From Pyricularia pennisetigena (taxonomy: Eukaryota; Ascomycota; Sordariomycetes; Magnaporthales; Pyriculariaceae), in the NCBI RefSeq assembly GCF_004337985.1, contig NC_043741.1, positions 2,797,348-2,861,347 on the forward strand: a stretch of 64,000 nucleotides of DNA. The letters run 5' to 3'. This document shows, piece after piece, positions 34,916 to 45,135 of this stretch (position 1 is its first letter; each line of letters begins with the position of its first letter). Under the pieces are notes generated by a model, which saw nothing but the letters and a program-made list of their open reading frames with translations, did not search any database and was not told where the DNA came from. The translations under genes and the position numbers were made by a program.

Positions 34916-36454
34916 CTCCCGAAGAACTGCCATGAAAACAACGAACATGCAATTAATCGTTTTTCCGCAGTAAATCGCAATAAAACCTATATTTATTAAT
35001 TCGCAAAAAGCTCCTTTACATTATAATCCAAAAATAAAACCGTAAATCCCTGGTCCTAATCCTAATTTCGGTGTTATTGCCGGATTTTAACCTCTATAGC
35101 CGCCCTTTTTTAATCCAGGCCGTAAACCGCTTCCTATATACCGGTTTATTTATAAAAAAAGTTTTGGGTTTCGCGGCGCACGCGTTTTTTAGGTGCAGGT
35201 TTGAAAATTTTAATTTTTTCGTTTAACCGTTTGTTTTCGGAAATGAAATTCGCGATTTAAATAATTTAATAATCCATAATTTTGGATATTTTTTGTACAA
35301 AATTAACCAAATTTTTTTTTACATTCGCCCAACCGGTTTATTATTTGTATAACCTGCTTTTTAATATTTTGGGAAGTTTTTGGGGTCCCGAAAATAACGT
35401 TGGCCATATTTTAATCCGAATTACGGTTAAAAATCGTTATTTAAATAATTTTTAGGTTAGGATTTACTATTTAATCCGGAATTAATATTTAAAGGGGTAT
35501 TGCCGGCCAAATCCCGGTTTTGCGGAAACCGGAAATTACGTTACAAACCGATAAACCGGTTGCAAAAACGTTTTAATAAACGGTAAAAAACCGTTTTCGT
35601 TATTTAAACGTAATAATATTTAACGACGTAAAAAATTTTATATATTACCGGTAATAGGTTTTAATAAAATTAAAAATAAAAACATTTAACGGTTAAGTGA
35701 AATGTAAATTGTAAATAGGTAAATATTCGAGGAAAACCCTGTTTTTAAACGTTTTAAATATAAATTTAATTAATTAATGCGTTAAAATTTAATCCAATAC
35801 TAATAACCGCCATTTTATATTAATATTTGGTTTCGTTTTAGGTAAAAAAACCTGTTTTAACCATTTAAAAACGATTTTAAAATTAAATTAGCCCGTGGGA
35901 GTCGAATTGTACGTTTAATTTTTAATATTAGGTGGAAATTACTGCGTTTGTAAAATATTACCCGTTTGGATTACGGTTGGGGTAAATTTTTTTTTTTTTG
36001 CAATTACCGCCTCGATAATCGACGCCCAAATGGTATTTAACGTGTGTATAATTTTAATTTAATTCCGGCGTTTTACGAAAAATAAACCGTATATTTTTCC
36101 GGCCGTTATATCGCTTTATTGGAAACCGTATTTGTCCATATTTACAATATATTTGGGTTTAATTTCGAATTCGGTAATTATTTGTTAGTATTAATTATAA
36201 AACGCCCGGATCGAATTGGCCGTGGTTTTTTTAACTCGCACACCTTCCAAAAAAATCCCGGATTTGGTTTTAATATTTTTATTACGGCGTAAAAAACCGG
36301 CCAACTAACGTTTACCGAAAGCGTTTACGCGTTTTTTCGGCGGTATTAAAAAAAAAGCGAAATTTTTAATTATTTGGTGCGTGGGCGCCTTTTTAGCGAA
36401 TTTTTCGATTTCGATCCAGCGGTTAACGAATTTTTCCTATTCGTTAAAAAATAG

Positions 36455-36637
36455 TTAATACGGTTTATGGGTTTGTTTTCGATCGAAAACGCCGTTAAGG
36501 CGACGCATAAGGGTGGTTTTTGGCACGGCCCACTGCGCGGCCGCTTTATTTTTCGAAATGCCTGATTTTACGGTTTTAACCGCTTGGGTAAGCCTAAACT
36601 CCAAATCTTTCGGCATTACGGCTTTTTTCGGTTTCAA
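36455..36637 (-). pseudogene. Transposase N-terminal fragment (Psq/CENPB-type helix-turn-helix), degenerate
   Basis: The only surviving coding piece of the transposon, about 60 codons. It contains a Psq-like helix-turn-helix (SGISKNKAAAQWAVPKTTLM, then RRLNG) as found at the start of pogo/Fot1 transposases. The frame has no secure ATG (TTG at 36637) and meets a TAA at its 3' end; downstream the DDE region has been erased by C-to-T changes. It is not a functional gene. Confidence 0.8.
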
Positions 36638-36715
36638 AAACGCGTTATTTGCGGTGCGTTGTCGCGTTGAAGTAGGTGGGTTGTGTTAAGGATGCTAGAA
36701 ATTGCTAACAAAACA

Positions 36716-36758
36716 GGTGTCCACTTCAGGTGCATGTCCACTTGTGGGTCACCCACTG
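36716..36758 (-). repeat. Right terminal inverted repeat, 43 bp
   Basis: On the minus strand it begins CAGTGGGTGACCCACAAGTG. It mirrors the left repeat and abuts TA at 36759-36760. Confidence 0.93.
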
Positions 36759-36966
36759 TACTTATTAACCTCAGATCCCTACCTCAGGTACCAAGGTAAA
36801 GTGGTCAGCCTAGGCTAAATCTAGAAAGAGTGCGAGCAGCCATAGATATATTCGTCCCGCAGCTTGCCCACTCTGTGTATTTCGCTTCCCAATCTCTGCT
36901 CTCTCACTAAAACGGTCCTATCGCCGTCGCTTCATTGCCATTATCACAATCATCACCACCGCCGCC

Positions 36967-39345
36967 ATGTCCGCCACAGCCGGCCAGACCGGTGGCCAGA
37001 CGGAGACGATGCGGCACCGCTCCGGCGGCTACCTGCCCATCGAAAACTACGGCATCATCGGCAACATGCACACATGCGCTCTGGCCGGCATGGACGGTAG
37101 CATAGACTTCATGTGTTGGCCCGACTTTGACTCGCCCTCGGTCTTCTGCCGTTTGCTGGATAAAGACAAGGGTGGCTACTTCTCCATCGCCCCGCCCTCG
37201 TCTCTGCCCTGCACTACCAAGCAGCAGTATCTGCCGTCCAGCAACATCCTGCAGACGCGCTACATCCATGAGGACGGTGTCGTTGACCTCGTCGACTTCT
37301 TCCCTCGCCCAAAGCACAACGCTGTCGTGGCCAGGACCCCAACCCAGACTGCCTACCGTGAGATGACCACCGTCCCCGACGAGCTCAAGAAATGGCTGGT
37401 CAGGAGAATCGAGTGCATCCGCGGCCGGCTGGAGCTCGACGTAGAGGTCTTTCCGGCTTTTGGGTACGCCAAGGAGCCGCACGTCACCGAGGTCGTGGAG
37501 TCGATGCAGGGTCATGGCGACGGGCACTCCCAGAGCAAAACGGTAACGTTTCATAGCAGCAACTTGAAGCTGCAGTTGGATGTGACGATGGACTGCGGGG
37601 ATGGTGATTATGGCGGCGGCGGCGGCAAAAATGCACATGTGGCATGCCCCGTGGTGGCCTTCAAAAAGGTCAAGCAACCAGGTATGCTGAGCGAGGGCGT
37701 CGTTGCCCGCGTCACCCTTACCGAAGGTCAGGCCGTCTCCTTTGTGTTGCGTGAGGATAAACCCAACCACGTGACGGAAAATATCACGACGGCAGTTGTG
37801 GACGCCCAGCAACACAGCACGCAGAGCTACTGGTACAACTGGATCTCAAAGTCTAAGTACCGGGGCAGGTGGCGCGAGGTGGTCAGCCGGAGCCTTATGA
37901 TCCTGAAGCTGCTTACCTACGAGCCGACGGGCGCGATAGTGGCCGCGCCGACCTTTTCGATACCAGAAGACATTGGTGGCGTGCGCAATTGGGACTACCG
38001 GTTCTCGTGGGTCCGCGACTCGAGCTTTACCATCTACATCCTGCTACGCCTTGGATATAAGGAGGAGGCCGACGCGTACATGGAATTCATTAGCGAGCGG
38101 ATACTCAAGTCTCGCGCTCCGGATGGCGGTCTGCCCATTATGTTCACAATCAGGGGCGAGACCGAGATTCCCGAGTTAGAGCTAAGCCACCTGGATGGAT
38201 ATCGCGGGAGCAAGCCCGTGCGGATCGGGAACGGAGCTGCATTCCACCACCAGTTCGATATCTATGGTGAACTGATGGATGCAATCTATCTAAACAACAA
38301 GTATGGCAAGCCGGCCACATGGGATCAGTGGGTTGCGGTGCGGAAACTCTTGGGTGAGTCTGCGGGTTGAGAACTGGATCTTCTATATTTTGTTAGTCGT
38401 TTGCTGACCTTTATGGGCGTGCTAGATTATGTCTTGACCATCATGCATGGTAAGGTTCCCGTACATTGCCCAGGCACAGGGCCAGAGACTCTTGTAGCTT
38501 GCTAACCATTGATCACTATAATAGAACCGGACATGTCGATATGGGAAGTGCGCAACAACAAGCAGAATTTTGTCTATTCCAAAGTCATGTTGTGGGTAGC
38601 TTTCGACAGGGGCTTGCGCCTGGCCGAAAAGCGCATGTTCCCGTGTCCCAACCGAAACAAGTGGCTCGAGGCTCGCGATTCTCTGTACGAGGAAATCATG
38701 GAGAAAGGTGAGAGACTTACTGTGTAAACATCTCGTCCAATCATTGCACGAAATCTTCGCTAAACCAACAAACCCAAAGGCTACAACACCCAGATGAAAT
38801 CCTTCATTCAAAGCTACGAGAATAATACAATGATCGACTCGTCCATCCTCATTGCCCCGCTCGTCTTCTTTATTTCGCCGAGTGACCCGCGGTTCATCAA
38901 CACCATGGAACGCATCTTGCTTCCGCCGGAGAAGGGCGGCCTGACGAGCACAGGGCTGGTGTATCGCTACGACACCGAACTCTCCGATGACGGTAAAGTT
39001 TCCAGCCATTTCTCTTTATATCCTAGCAGAGCTGCTGTGGCTAATTAGAACAACCCCACCATCCCAACAGGCGTAGGCGGCAGAGAGGGCGCATTCAGCA
39101 TGTGCACTTTCTGGCTGGTGGAGGCCATGACACGAGCGGGCGTCTACGAGCCCAAGTACATTGTACGCGCCATCAACCTCTTTGAGAACATGCTGAGCTT
39201 CAGCAACCACCTCTGCATGTTCAGCGAGGAGATTGCAAGGTCGGGTGAGCAGCTGGGTAACACTCCCCAGGCATTTAGCCACTTGGCCCTGATCAGTGCT
39301 GCCTTCAACTTGGATCGAGCCACCGAGTTCCAAATGAGGCATTGA
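36967..39345 (+). CDS. Glycoside hydrolase family 15 protein, bacterial-type glucoamylase/trehalase-like
   Basis: Five exons: 36967-38353, 38426-38449, 38525-38707, 38780-38992 and 39071-39345, giving 693 residues. Exon 2 is only 24 bp. All joins are phase 1 and restore conserved text: [27 protein letters not shown] and [11 protein letters not shown]. An N-terminal GH15-associated domain ([32 protein letters not shown]) precedes the (alpha/alpha)6 barrel, with [14 protein letters not shown] near residue 344 and [14 protein letters not shown] near 607 carrying the likely catalytic acid and base. There is no signal peptide, so it is probably cytosolic. Relatives in actinobacteria hydrolyse trehalose or malto-oligosaccharides; specificity here is open. 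The ATG sits in a CCGCCATG context. Confidence 0.92.
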
Positions 39346-39673
39346 TGCAGGATCAGTTTGGAGCCGACAGAACTCCAGGTGAAAAAAAAAAAATAAAGAT
39401 AAAAAAAAAAGCTGCAGCTTGGACATCGGACATAGGTTACCGATGAACAGGCTACAGGAGACATGTCTCATGATGGTGCGGTGATGTGACTTGTTAGATT
39501 TAACCTGCCCCTGAAGCGAAACCCAAAATCAAATGTGAACCCCAGACGCCGTCGCTGTGCATGCCTGAAATATGTCGAATGCCCTCTAGGAGCCAGTAGG
39601 CCCGCAGAAAAAAGCCCACAGAAAAAAAAAAAAAAAATCCTCCTGCCATCTAAGCCTCTCGTACGGTTCAACC
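39346..39673. other. Convergent 3' region, GH15 and TAF3 genes
   Basis: 328 bp with A-runs at 39380-39410 and 39620-39636; no coding signal. Confidence 0.6.
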
Positions 39674-40444
39674 TCATGGATCAACGGCCATGGCGCTAGC
39701 AGTCACGTCACCCGCGGGTGTTGCGCTGCTGCCGCCCATCTCAAAGTCCATATCCCCATCACCTAATGAGCTGAGACCAGAACTTGAGGGCCTGGATCCG
39801 GACTCGTGCTGCGGTGGGGACGGCGGCGGCGTCATGACGTTGCTCTTCTTCCTGTGCTCTGACCAGCTCTGTATCGTATCGAAGTTGCCGCCCTCGACGA
39901 GAACTTCGCCATGCTCGTTGGGTTTTCCTAGCAACGTCCCCTGGAACTTTGAATCGTCACCCGTTTTGCTGTGTTTCTGTTTGAGTGCTGCAGATGTTTT
40001 CATCAGCAACGTTCCTGCATTTATAGATGGTGTACAAACACCCCGCTCCCCATCATACCGTAAAAAAAGAAAAGAAAAAAAAAACATACCAGTAAGCCAA
40101 TCAGCCGGCGCTTCGGCGTCGCCATCAGCAACGATCCTCCTGATCTCGGCGTTCCTCGCACCCGCAAACCAGTCGATAAAGTCCTGGACGGTCTGGACAT
40201 CGTCGTCCTCCGGTGCAAGGGCGCCGACATCCTCGAGAGCCATGCGGATCTCGGCCAGGCCGGGCGCGACGTCGTCGGTGGTGTGCTGAGCGGCGGCGCG
40301 GCACAGGGCCAGCAGGTAGTTGGCGGCCAGGTCGGTGAGGGAGTCGAGCACGGCCGGGCGCGTGCAGTGGTAGCCCGTCGCGCGCAGGATCTGCAGGACG
40401 CTGGGGCGCAGGAGGGCGTGGAACAGCGTTGCCGGTGGTGTCAT
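39674..40444 (-). CDS. TAF3: TFIID subunit 3 (Taf3), bromodomain-associated histone fold
   Basis: Two exons: 40090-40444 and 39674-40014, giving 231 residues. The N-terminal 80 residues form the bromo-associated/BTP histone fold (FHALLRPSVLQILRATGYH, then a helix with LTDLAANYLLALCRAA), which pairs with Taf10 in TFIID. A short DVQTVQDFIDWF helix follows, then a Pro/Ser-rich tail. The 75-bp intron (GTATGT to ATGCAG) is a multiple of three and has no stop, so the gene reads through as one 256-codon frame. I treat it as an intron because its boundaries are canonical and its translation (MFFFSFLFLRYDG) is out of place. There is no PHD finger, as in other fungi. It is divergent from TAF7. Confidence 0.85.
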   Translation of the reverse strand: MTPPATLFHALLRPSVLQILRATGYHCTRPAVLDSLTDLAANYLLALCRAAAQHTTDDVAPGLAEIRMALEDVGALAPEDDDVQTVQDFIDWFAGARNAEIRRIVADGDAEAPADWLTGMFFFSFLFLRYDGERGVCTPSINAGTLLMKTSAALKQKHSKTGDDSKFQGTLLGKPNEHGEVLVEGGNFDTIQSWSEHRKKSNVMTPPPSPPQHESGSRPSSSGLSSLGDGDMDFEMGGSSATPAGDVTASAMAVDP

Positions 40445-41389
40445 GGCTAGTTTCTGAGCAAACGGCTATTTGCTTTGCGGCGGTTGGTTATTGGGTTGGT
40501 TTTGAAAGTGGTGGTGGCATGTTCGGGGAACCGCTGTTGGGAGGGTTTGATGTTGTGATCAGGGTGTGCGCAAGGTTCCTGAATGCGCGGGTGGGAGGTG
40601 TTCGGAGGTCGAAGCTTCTTGAGCTCAAAGGTGCATTGGGGTGGACCCTGGTTCAAAGGTGCCAAGCGAAGCAGTACTTAAGATCAAAAGCCAATCAAAG
40701 GAGCATCTGGTTACCACCTACAATTACCCTCAGTCTACAACTTAATTTAACAAGATGACTCCGACTGGCTACAAACTGATAATACGAACAGATAGGATGG
40801 AACAGACACTCGGTGTAAATGGCAAATTTTTGACCTGCTTGATTTGACGGTTTCTTCCATGTTCTGTATTTAATCTTCTGGTGAATAAATCTTCCTCTCC
40901 ATGACAATCTAATTTACCATTAGAGATCCGACGCGACGCGCGTGCCCCACTGCACTTTATTCTCTCTGTTGCGGACTGCATCGCATTGACGACCACCAAA
41001 TCTGCGTCATATCATCCTGCATCTGCAAGTCTCAACCTTGAATTACACACCACCAACTCGACATTTTCGCAATTTAGCTACATCGAACGCGACTCGCCTG
41101 GTCAACGCCGCAAACACCGGAAAGGCAAATGAGTGCATATGCAGTAGCATCAATATCCAGATCAAGAGCCGCTCATGTTGGAGTATAAAATAAGGCAGTC
41201 GCTTCCACCCTGAGGTGACTCCTTGGGACAAGCTCTTCTCATCTTCCCCATCACATTGTTGCCGTATTGCAAACTTCGTTACGCAAACAACAACAACAAC
41301 AACAAAAAACCACTACCGTCAGACGCGGTCGTGCAATCCAAGGCACTGGTTCGCATCGGAAAACTTGCATCGACTCGACCACAACCACA
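40445..41389. promoter_or_regulatory. Shared divergent promoter region of TAF3 and TAF7
   Basis: 945 bp between the start codons of two TFIID subunits. It holds a (CAA)n stretch in the TAF7 leader near 41287-41304. No gene. Confidence 0.65.
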
Positions 41390-43000
41390 ATGGATCAACC
41401 ATCGCAGACTCCTGTGCCTGCTAAGCCAAAGCTGAAGCTAAAAGTGAGCAGCTCATCGGGAATCCCGACTGTCACCTCTGCTACCACTCCGACCGCTCAT
41501 AATGGCAACTTTGCGACTCCCACTGTGACCGACTCGCCCGCTACTGCGAGCAAATCTAAAATCAAGTTCAAGGTCGGCACCAAGTCTCAACCAGCTACCC
41601 CAGCCACAGAGATCAGCCAACCAGCCTATCCCTCAGACAAGCCGGCTGCTTCCACATCGGCGCCGAAACTCCCTGTGAAGACCAAGGCTGGCCGCGTCAC
41701 CAAACCGAGCGCAAAGAAGCGGGCTAAGGACGACGCTCTTAGTGACGATGAAGTCGCCCTCCCACAATCAGTGAAGCGCATCAAACTCAACCCCAAGACC
41801 CCCACGTCGCCTGCCGTCAAGGTCAAGGTCAAGAACAAGGGTCACGTCCCTGTACGCCCCAACGGAGATGGTTACGATTCGGAGCTGGAGGGCCGCGAAG
41901 TCGACCCAGTCGTGGAGGAGCAATGTATCCTGCGGTACGAAGGCGGCGTCGAGGAGGACCTCGAATACCTCACGCAGATGATCGAACAGGGCCGCATTGG
42001 ACCGCCGACCGGAGCCAATCTGAACAACAAAGATAAAGCCGCGGCACAATTTGGACTGAAGTGGCTCCCGGGGACAGATAACAGGCGCGCTGTCGTGCGT
42101 ATTCGCAGCAACATTTACGCCGCCGTGTTACTGGATCTCCCCACTATTACTGAAAGCATGAAAAGCTTCAACAAGAAGGATTTTATGAAGTCGGCAGATA
42201 TCTGCCAGATGTTGCTGATCTATAAAAAAGTCAAGGACGAGGGCGAGGCAAAAACGGCGCCGCTGCCGGCTATTACTAGGGATAAGGAGCACAAGTGGCC
42301 GCACGGACTTACGCCGCCGTTGCATGACGTCTACAACCGTCGCTTCCGTAAGCGGCTATCCAAGAAGGAAATTGAAGACAAGGAGGCCGAGCTCAGGCGT
42401 CTCCAAGCTGCCGATGAGGCGGCTGTATCTACTCGCTACGAGATCGTGACCATCGGTGAAGATGGACGTCCAGAAAGTCCCGAGCACGACGACGAGCAGG
42501 ACGCCGAGGGTGAGGAGGATGACGTCGACCCGATGCTCGAGCGGGGTGGCGACGAGGACGATAATCTGGACCTCGAAGCCGAGTTCTTCGAGGCGCTGGT
42601 ACAAGAGGAGCAGCGGGGAATGGGTGGTGACGAGGCGCCCGAGGATGACGCCGTGGCCGAAACGCCTGCTCCAACCCAGACTGAAGCTGCAACACCCGCG
42701 GAGGAATCTGGCGACGACGAAGACGGGGAGGATGCCGACAGTGGCGAAGAAGGTGATGACGCCGCCGAGGCCGAGGCTGCAGAGAAGGAGGACGAGGACG
42801 AGGAGATTGCCAACGCTCGTGCAGCCATCGAGCAGATCAAGGCCAAGATATTATCCGTGCAGGCCCCCATTCTCAAGGCGAGACTTCAGCAGTCGCTCAA
42901 GAGCGCAGAGAAGCAGTTGGAAAGCCTGCTTGCCGAGCGGGCCGCCGCCGCCGAGGGCTCCGAGGACGAGGACGGAGGCGATGTGTCAGAGGAGGACTAA
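41390..43000 (+). CDS. TAF7: TFIID subunit 7 (Taf7/TAFII55)
   Basis: A single exon of 536 residues from the first ATG, context CCACAATGG; the frame is open upstream but without ATG. The N-terminus is basic and Lys/Pro/Thr-rich (KPKLKLKVSSSS). The TAFII55 domain starts near residue 180 with VEEQCILRYEGG and continues through NIYAAVLLDLPTITES and FNKKDFMKSADICQMLL, ending at WPHGLTPPLHDVYNRRFRKR. The last 150 residues are highly acidic with a coiled-coil segment (AAIEQIKAKILSVQAPILKA). In TFIID Taf7 contacts Taf1 and restrains its activity until promoter release. It is convergent with the mL54 gene. Confidence 0.95.
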   Translation: MDQPSQTPVPAKPKLKLKVSSSSGIPTVTSATTPTAHNGNFATPTVTDSPATASKSKIKFKVGTKSQPATPATEISQPAYPSDKPAASTSAPKLPVKTKAGRVTKPSAKKRAKDDALSDDEVALPQSVKRIKLNPKTPTSPAVKVKVKNKGHVPVRPNGDGYDSELEGREVDPVVEEQCILRYEGGVEEDLEYLTQMIEQGRIGPPTGANLNNKDKAAAQFGLKWLPGTDNRRAVVRIRSNIYAAVLLDLPTITESMKSFNKKDFMKSADICQMLLIYKKVKDEGEAKTAPLPAITRDKEHKWPHGLTPPLHDVYNRRFRKRLSKKEIEDKEAELRRLQAADEAAVSTRYEIVTIGEDGRPESPEHDDEQDAEGEEDDVDPMLERGGDEDDNLDLEAEFFEALVQEEQRGMGGDEAPEDDAVAETPAPTQTEAATPAEESGDDEDGEDADSGEEGDDAAEAEAAEKEDEDEEIANARAAIEQIKAKILSVQAPILKARLQQSLKSAEKQLESLLAERAAAAEGSEDEDGGDVSEED

Positions 43001-43490
43001 GGGTGAGGGTCAAGACGAAGTATTCTGTATATTGTTAACTGGCAACAAGCAAGCGAACTGGACTGGGAAGGACTGCGGCAAGGTACAAGCATGTTTTCAT
43101 CAACCACGCATGGTGGATCAGCGTACATACGGAGTAAATGGTTGTACTAGACGGCCCGGCTGTGGACACTGGATATGATAGCGACCTGCATTCATCGAGG
43201 CTCACCCTCTTTACAATACCTTAATGAGATAAAATGAAAAGAGAAATCAATTAATAAACAATGAAAGATGGTCCTATTTCAGCACCCCCAATGTTTGCTA
43301 AGAAGGCACCAAATCCAAATATACGGATGCTCTATTGACATGATAATACAACAGTAATAAACTTTTGCATGATAGTACAGAAGGAGCAATGTAGTCACCC
43401 CGACGAACGAACCAGGCAACCTCCAGGGCAAAAGACTAGCCTTTTTGGGGCAAATGAACACCGCCCAACAAACCCGGCCTCGTCTCAACC
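43001..43490. other. Convergent 3' region, TAF7 and mL54 genes
   Basis: 490 bp, A/T-rich in its second half; both 3' UTRs. No coding signal. Confidence 0.6.
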
Positions 43491-44255
43491 TCACATGGAC
43501 CTGAGGTAGTTGTTTTCCCTGATCTTTGCCTTGCGCTCCTTGCGCATGGCCGACCGGAGCGCCTCGCGCGTCTGGGCGGCCTCGACGGCGGACTCGACCG
43601 AGCCGTCCTCGGCGCCGGGCAGGTTGATGGACTGCTGCTGCACGGGGATCTTGGGGGCCAGTGCGGACAGGTCTCCGGATGCGAGGAGCTGGGCCTCGAG
43701 GGCGCGCTGCTTCTTGGCTGCCAAGCGACGCTGCTTTTTTGATTTTGCTGCGATGGGGGGTTTTGTTGATGGTTAGTTGGCTTGTCTTCATTTTTTTTTC
43801 TCCCCCTTCTCTTTTCGAGGGATATAAGTCGCAAAGCAGTCCAAATGAAGAAAGAAAGCGGTAAAAATGTGTGTGTGTGTGTGTGAGACCGTTACAAACG
43901 TACAGAATTCATCCGCTCCGGCATCCGCGTCGACGGTAGCCGCCTTCTTGGTCACGCTGATGCAGTTCCACAGCCAAGCAGGGTATGCATCGTCGGCCAG
44001 TGCGACGGGGTCGGACCGGTCCTTGAAGTAGTTGAGACCCTTGAGGATGGTGCCCTTGGGGCAGGAAGACAAGACCGGAGTTGCGTTCGCTGCAGTCTCG
44101 GCGGGCGCTTCTGATGCTGGTGCCGCATCAGTGGCCGGTGATGGGGCGGCGGCGGCAGCATTCAGAGGTCGCAGCGTGGTTGTGAATGATCGAGCTATCG
44201 GTAATGTCCTGTGCGGCAAGCGGGCCGCCTGACGGAGACACGTCCTGCATATCAT
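43491..44255 (-). CDS. MRPL37: Mitochondrial large ribosomal subunit protein mL54 (Mrpl37 type)
   Basis: Two exons: 43904-44255 and 43491-43747, giving 202 residues; the 156-bp intron has a GTACGT donor. The N-terminus is an Arg-rich mitochondrial presequence (MICRTCLRQAARLPHRTLPI) followed by an Ala/Pro-rich linker. The core carries CPKGTILKGLNYFKD, DAYPAWLWN and the basic SKSKKQRRLAAKKQ, then a helical C-terminus ending KAKIRENNYLRSM; these are typical of mL54. It should be imported into the matrix and built into the 54S subunit. The intron contains a TG microsatellite. Confidence 0.9.
43868..43885. repeat. (TG)9 microsatellite inside the mL54 intron
   Basis: Eighteen bases of alternating T and G, about 20 bases inside the donor end of the intron. 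Confidence 0.9.
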
Positions 44256-44713
44256 CGTGTCGTTTGAGGCCGTGGGCCGTGGGTGTTGTCAGTTGGGGCG
44301 TAAAGAGTGTGTATGGGTGTTGTGGTGAGGTCAAGTGCCGAGCGGAGTTTGGGAAGCTCCAGCGTGCAAAGTCGCGTTAGGGGAAATTTTTGACGGCGCG
44401 GCGATTGGGTCTGTTCGGCTCAAAGCGGGACCCGGCTCCGTGTCCGGCATGAAATTCAACCTCCGATTCAAAATGATTAATTCTAACATTAATTGCACTA
44501 CATTCAATCCAATGGTTTGCTCTCATTGGTTTTGGAGCACTTTTCATCATGTGGAAAGATAGCACTGTTGGTCTGCACACGTTATAATCACTTGCAATCA
44601 CTCAAATGCGCTCCTTAGAACCGAATCGCTATTCCTTGTCTATCTAGGTAGGGACAAAGCGTATTCAATTGCAGAAATTCCCTTCCTATTCCATAGTAAA
44701 TCAGACCACATCC
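44256..44713. promoter_or_regulatory. Upstream region of the mL54 gene
   Basis: 458 bp between two minus-strand genes, serving as mL54 promoter and as 3' UTR of the complex I subunit gene. No coding signal. Confidence 0.5.
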
Positions 44714-45135
44714 TTATGCGCTCTTCTCCTGTTTCTCAATGTAGTTTTGTTGCTCGAATAGGTAGCCCTTGACCCTTGCTGTCTTAAGCTGCTGTAGATA
44801 TCTCTCTGCAAAACGCAATTGCACAGTTAGTAGCCGAGAAACATACCTAGCATCAGGCCTTCGGAGAAGCTTTCTATCATGCGTGCATATGGGAAACAGC
44901 TCAACATACCTCTGAGGTGACCGCACTTTTCCAAGTGGTTGACGCCCTCCTTGTAGTAGCACTTGCCGAGCTCCTCGCGGATCAGCCGACCCATCATGAC
45001 CTGCACCCACTGCTCGCGGACAATGGCGTCCTGCGCCGCCTTGAGCGCCTTGTTGTCGTCGTAGTCAACGCCGTCAAAGGTCGGCGCCACCTTGGGCTTC
45101 TTGGCCAGGAACGCGGCGGATTCGGGCGTCGGCAT
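44714..45135 (-). CDS. nuo12: NADH:ubiquinone oxidoreductase 12 kDa subunit (NDUFB10 homologue)
   Basis: Two exons: 44910-45135 and 44714-44805, giving 105 residues with a 104-bp intron (GTATGT donor). The protein begins MPTPESAAFLAKKPKV and contains FDGVDYDDNKALKAAQDAI, REQWVQVMMGRLIREELGKC and a Cys-x11-Cys pair (CYYKEGVNHLEKC). It ends ERYLQQLKTARVKGYLFEQQ. This is the accessory subunit on the membrane arm of complex I, probably imported as a small twin-Cys protein through the Mia40 route (inference from the Cys pair). Divergent from the nucleolin gene. Confidence 0.93.

Larger units (their letters stand above)
34873..36758 (-). mobile_element. Pot2/Fot1-like (Tc1-mariner/pogo superfamily) DNA transposon, RIP-degraded
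   Basis: The 1886-bp element is bounded by 43-bp terminal inverted repeats that match at 40 of 43 positions, and flanked by TA on both sides (34871-34872, 36759-36760), the Tc1/mariner target duplication. Each terminal repeat contains the word AAGTGGACA twice in direct orientation. The interior is extremely AT-rich, with CpA and TpG nearly absent but CpG kept, the pattern left by repeat-induced point mutation. A transposase remnant is readable on the minus strand. Size, TIR length and TA target match the Pot2/Fot1 group as I recall it; the family assignment needs a database match. It ends 208 bp upstream of the GH15 start codon. Confidence 0.92.

Noticed and set aside
34930..36640. AT-rich block as a centromere or isochore
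   Set aside because: It is fully explained by a single TIR-bounded, RIP-mutated transposon with TA target duplication.
36907..37815. 302-codon minus-strand frame
   Set aside because: Antisense shadow of the GH15 gene.
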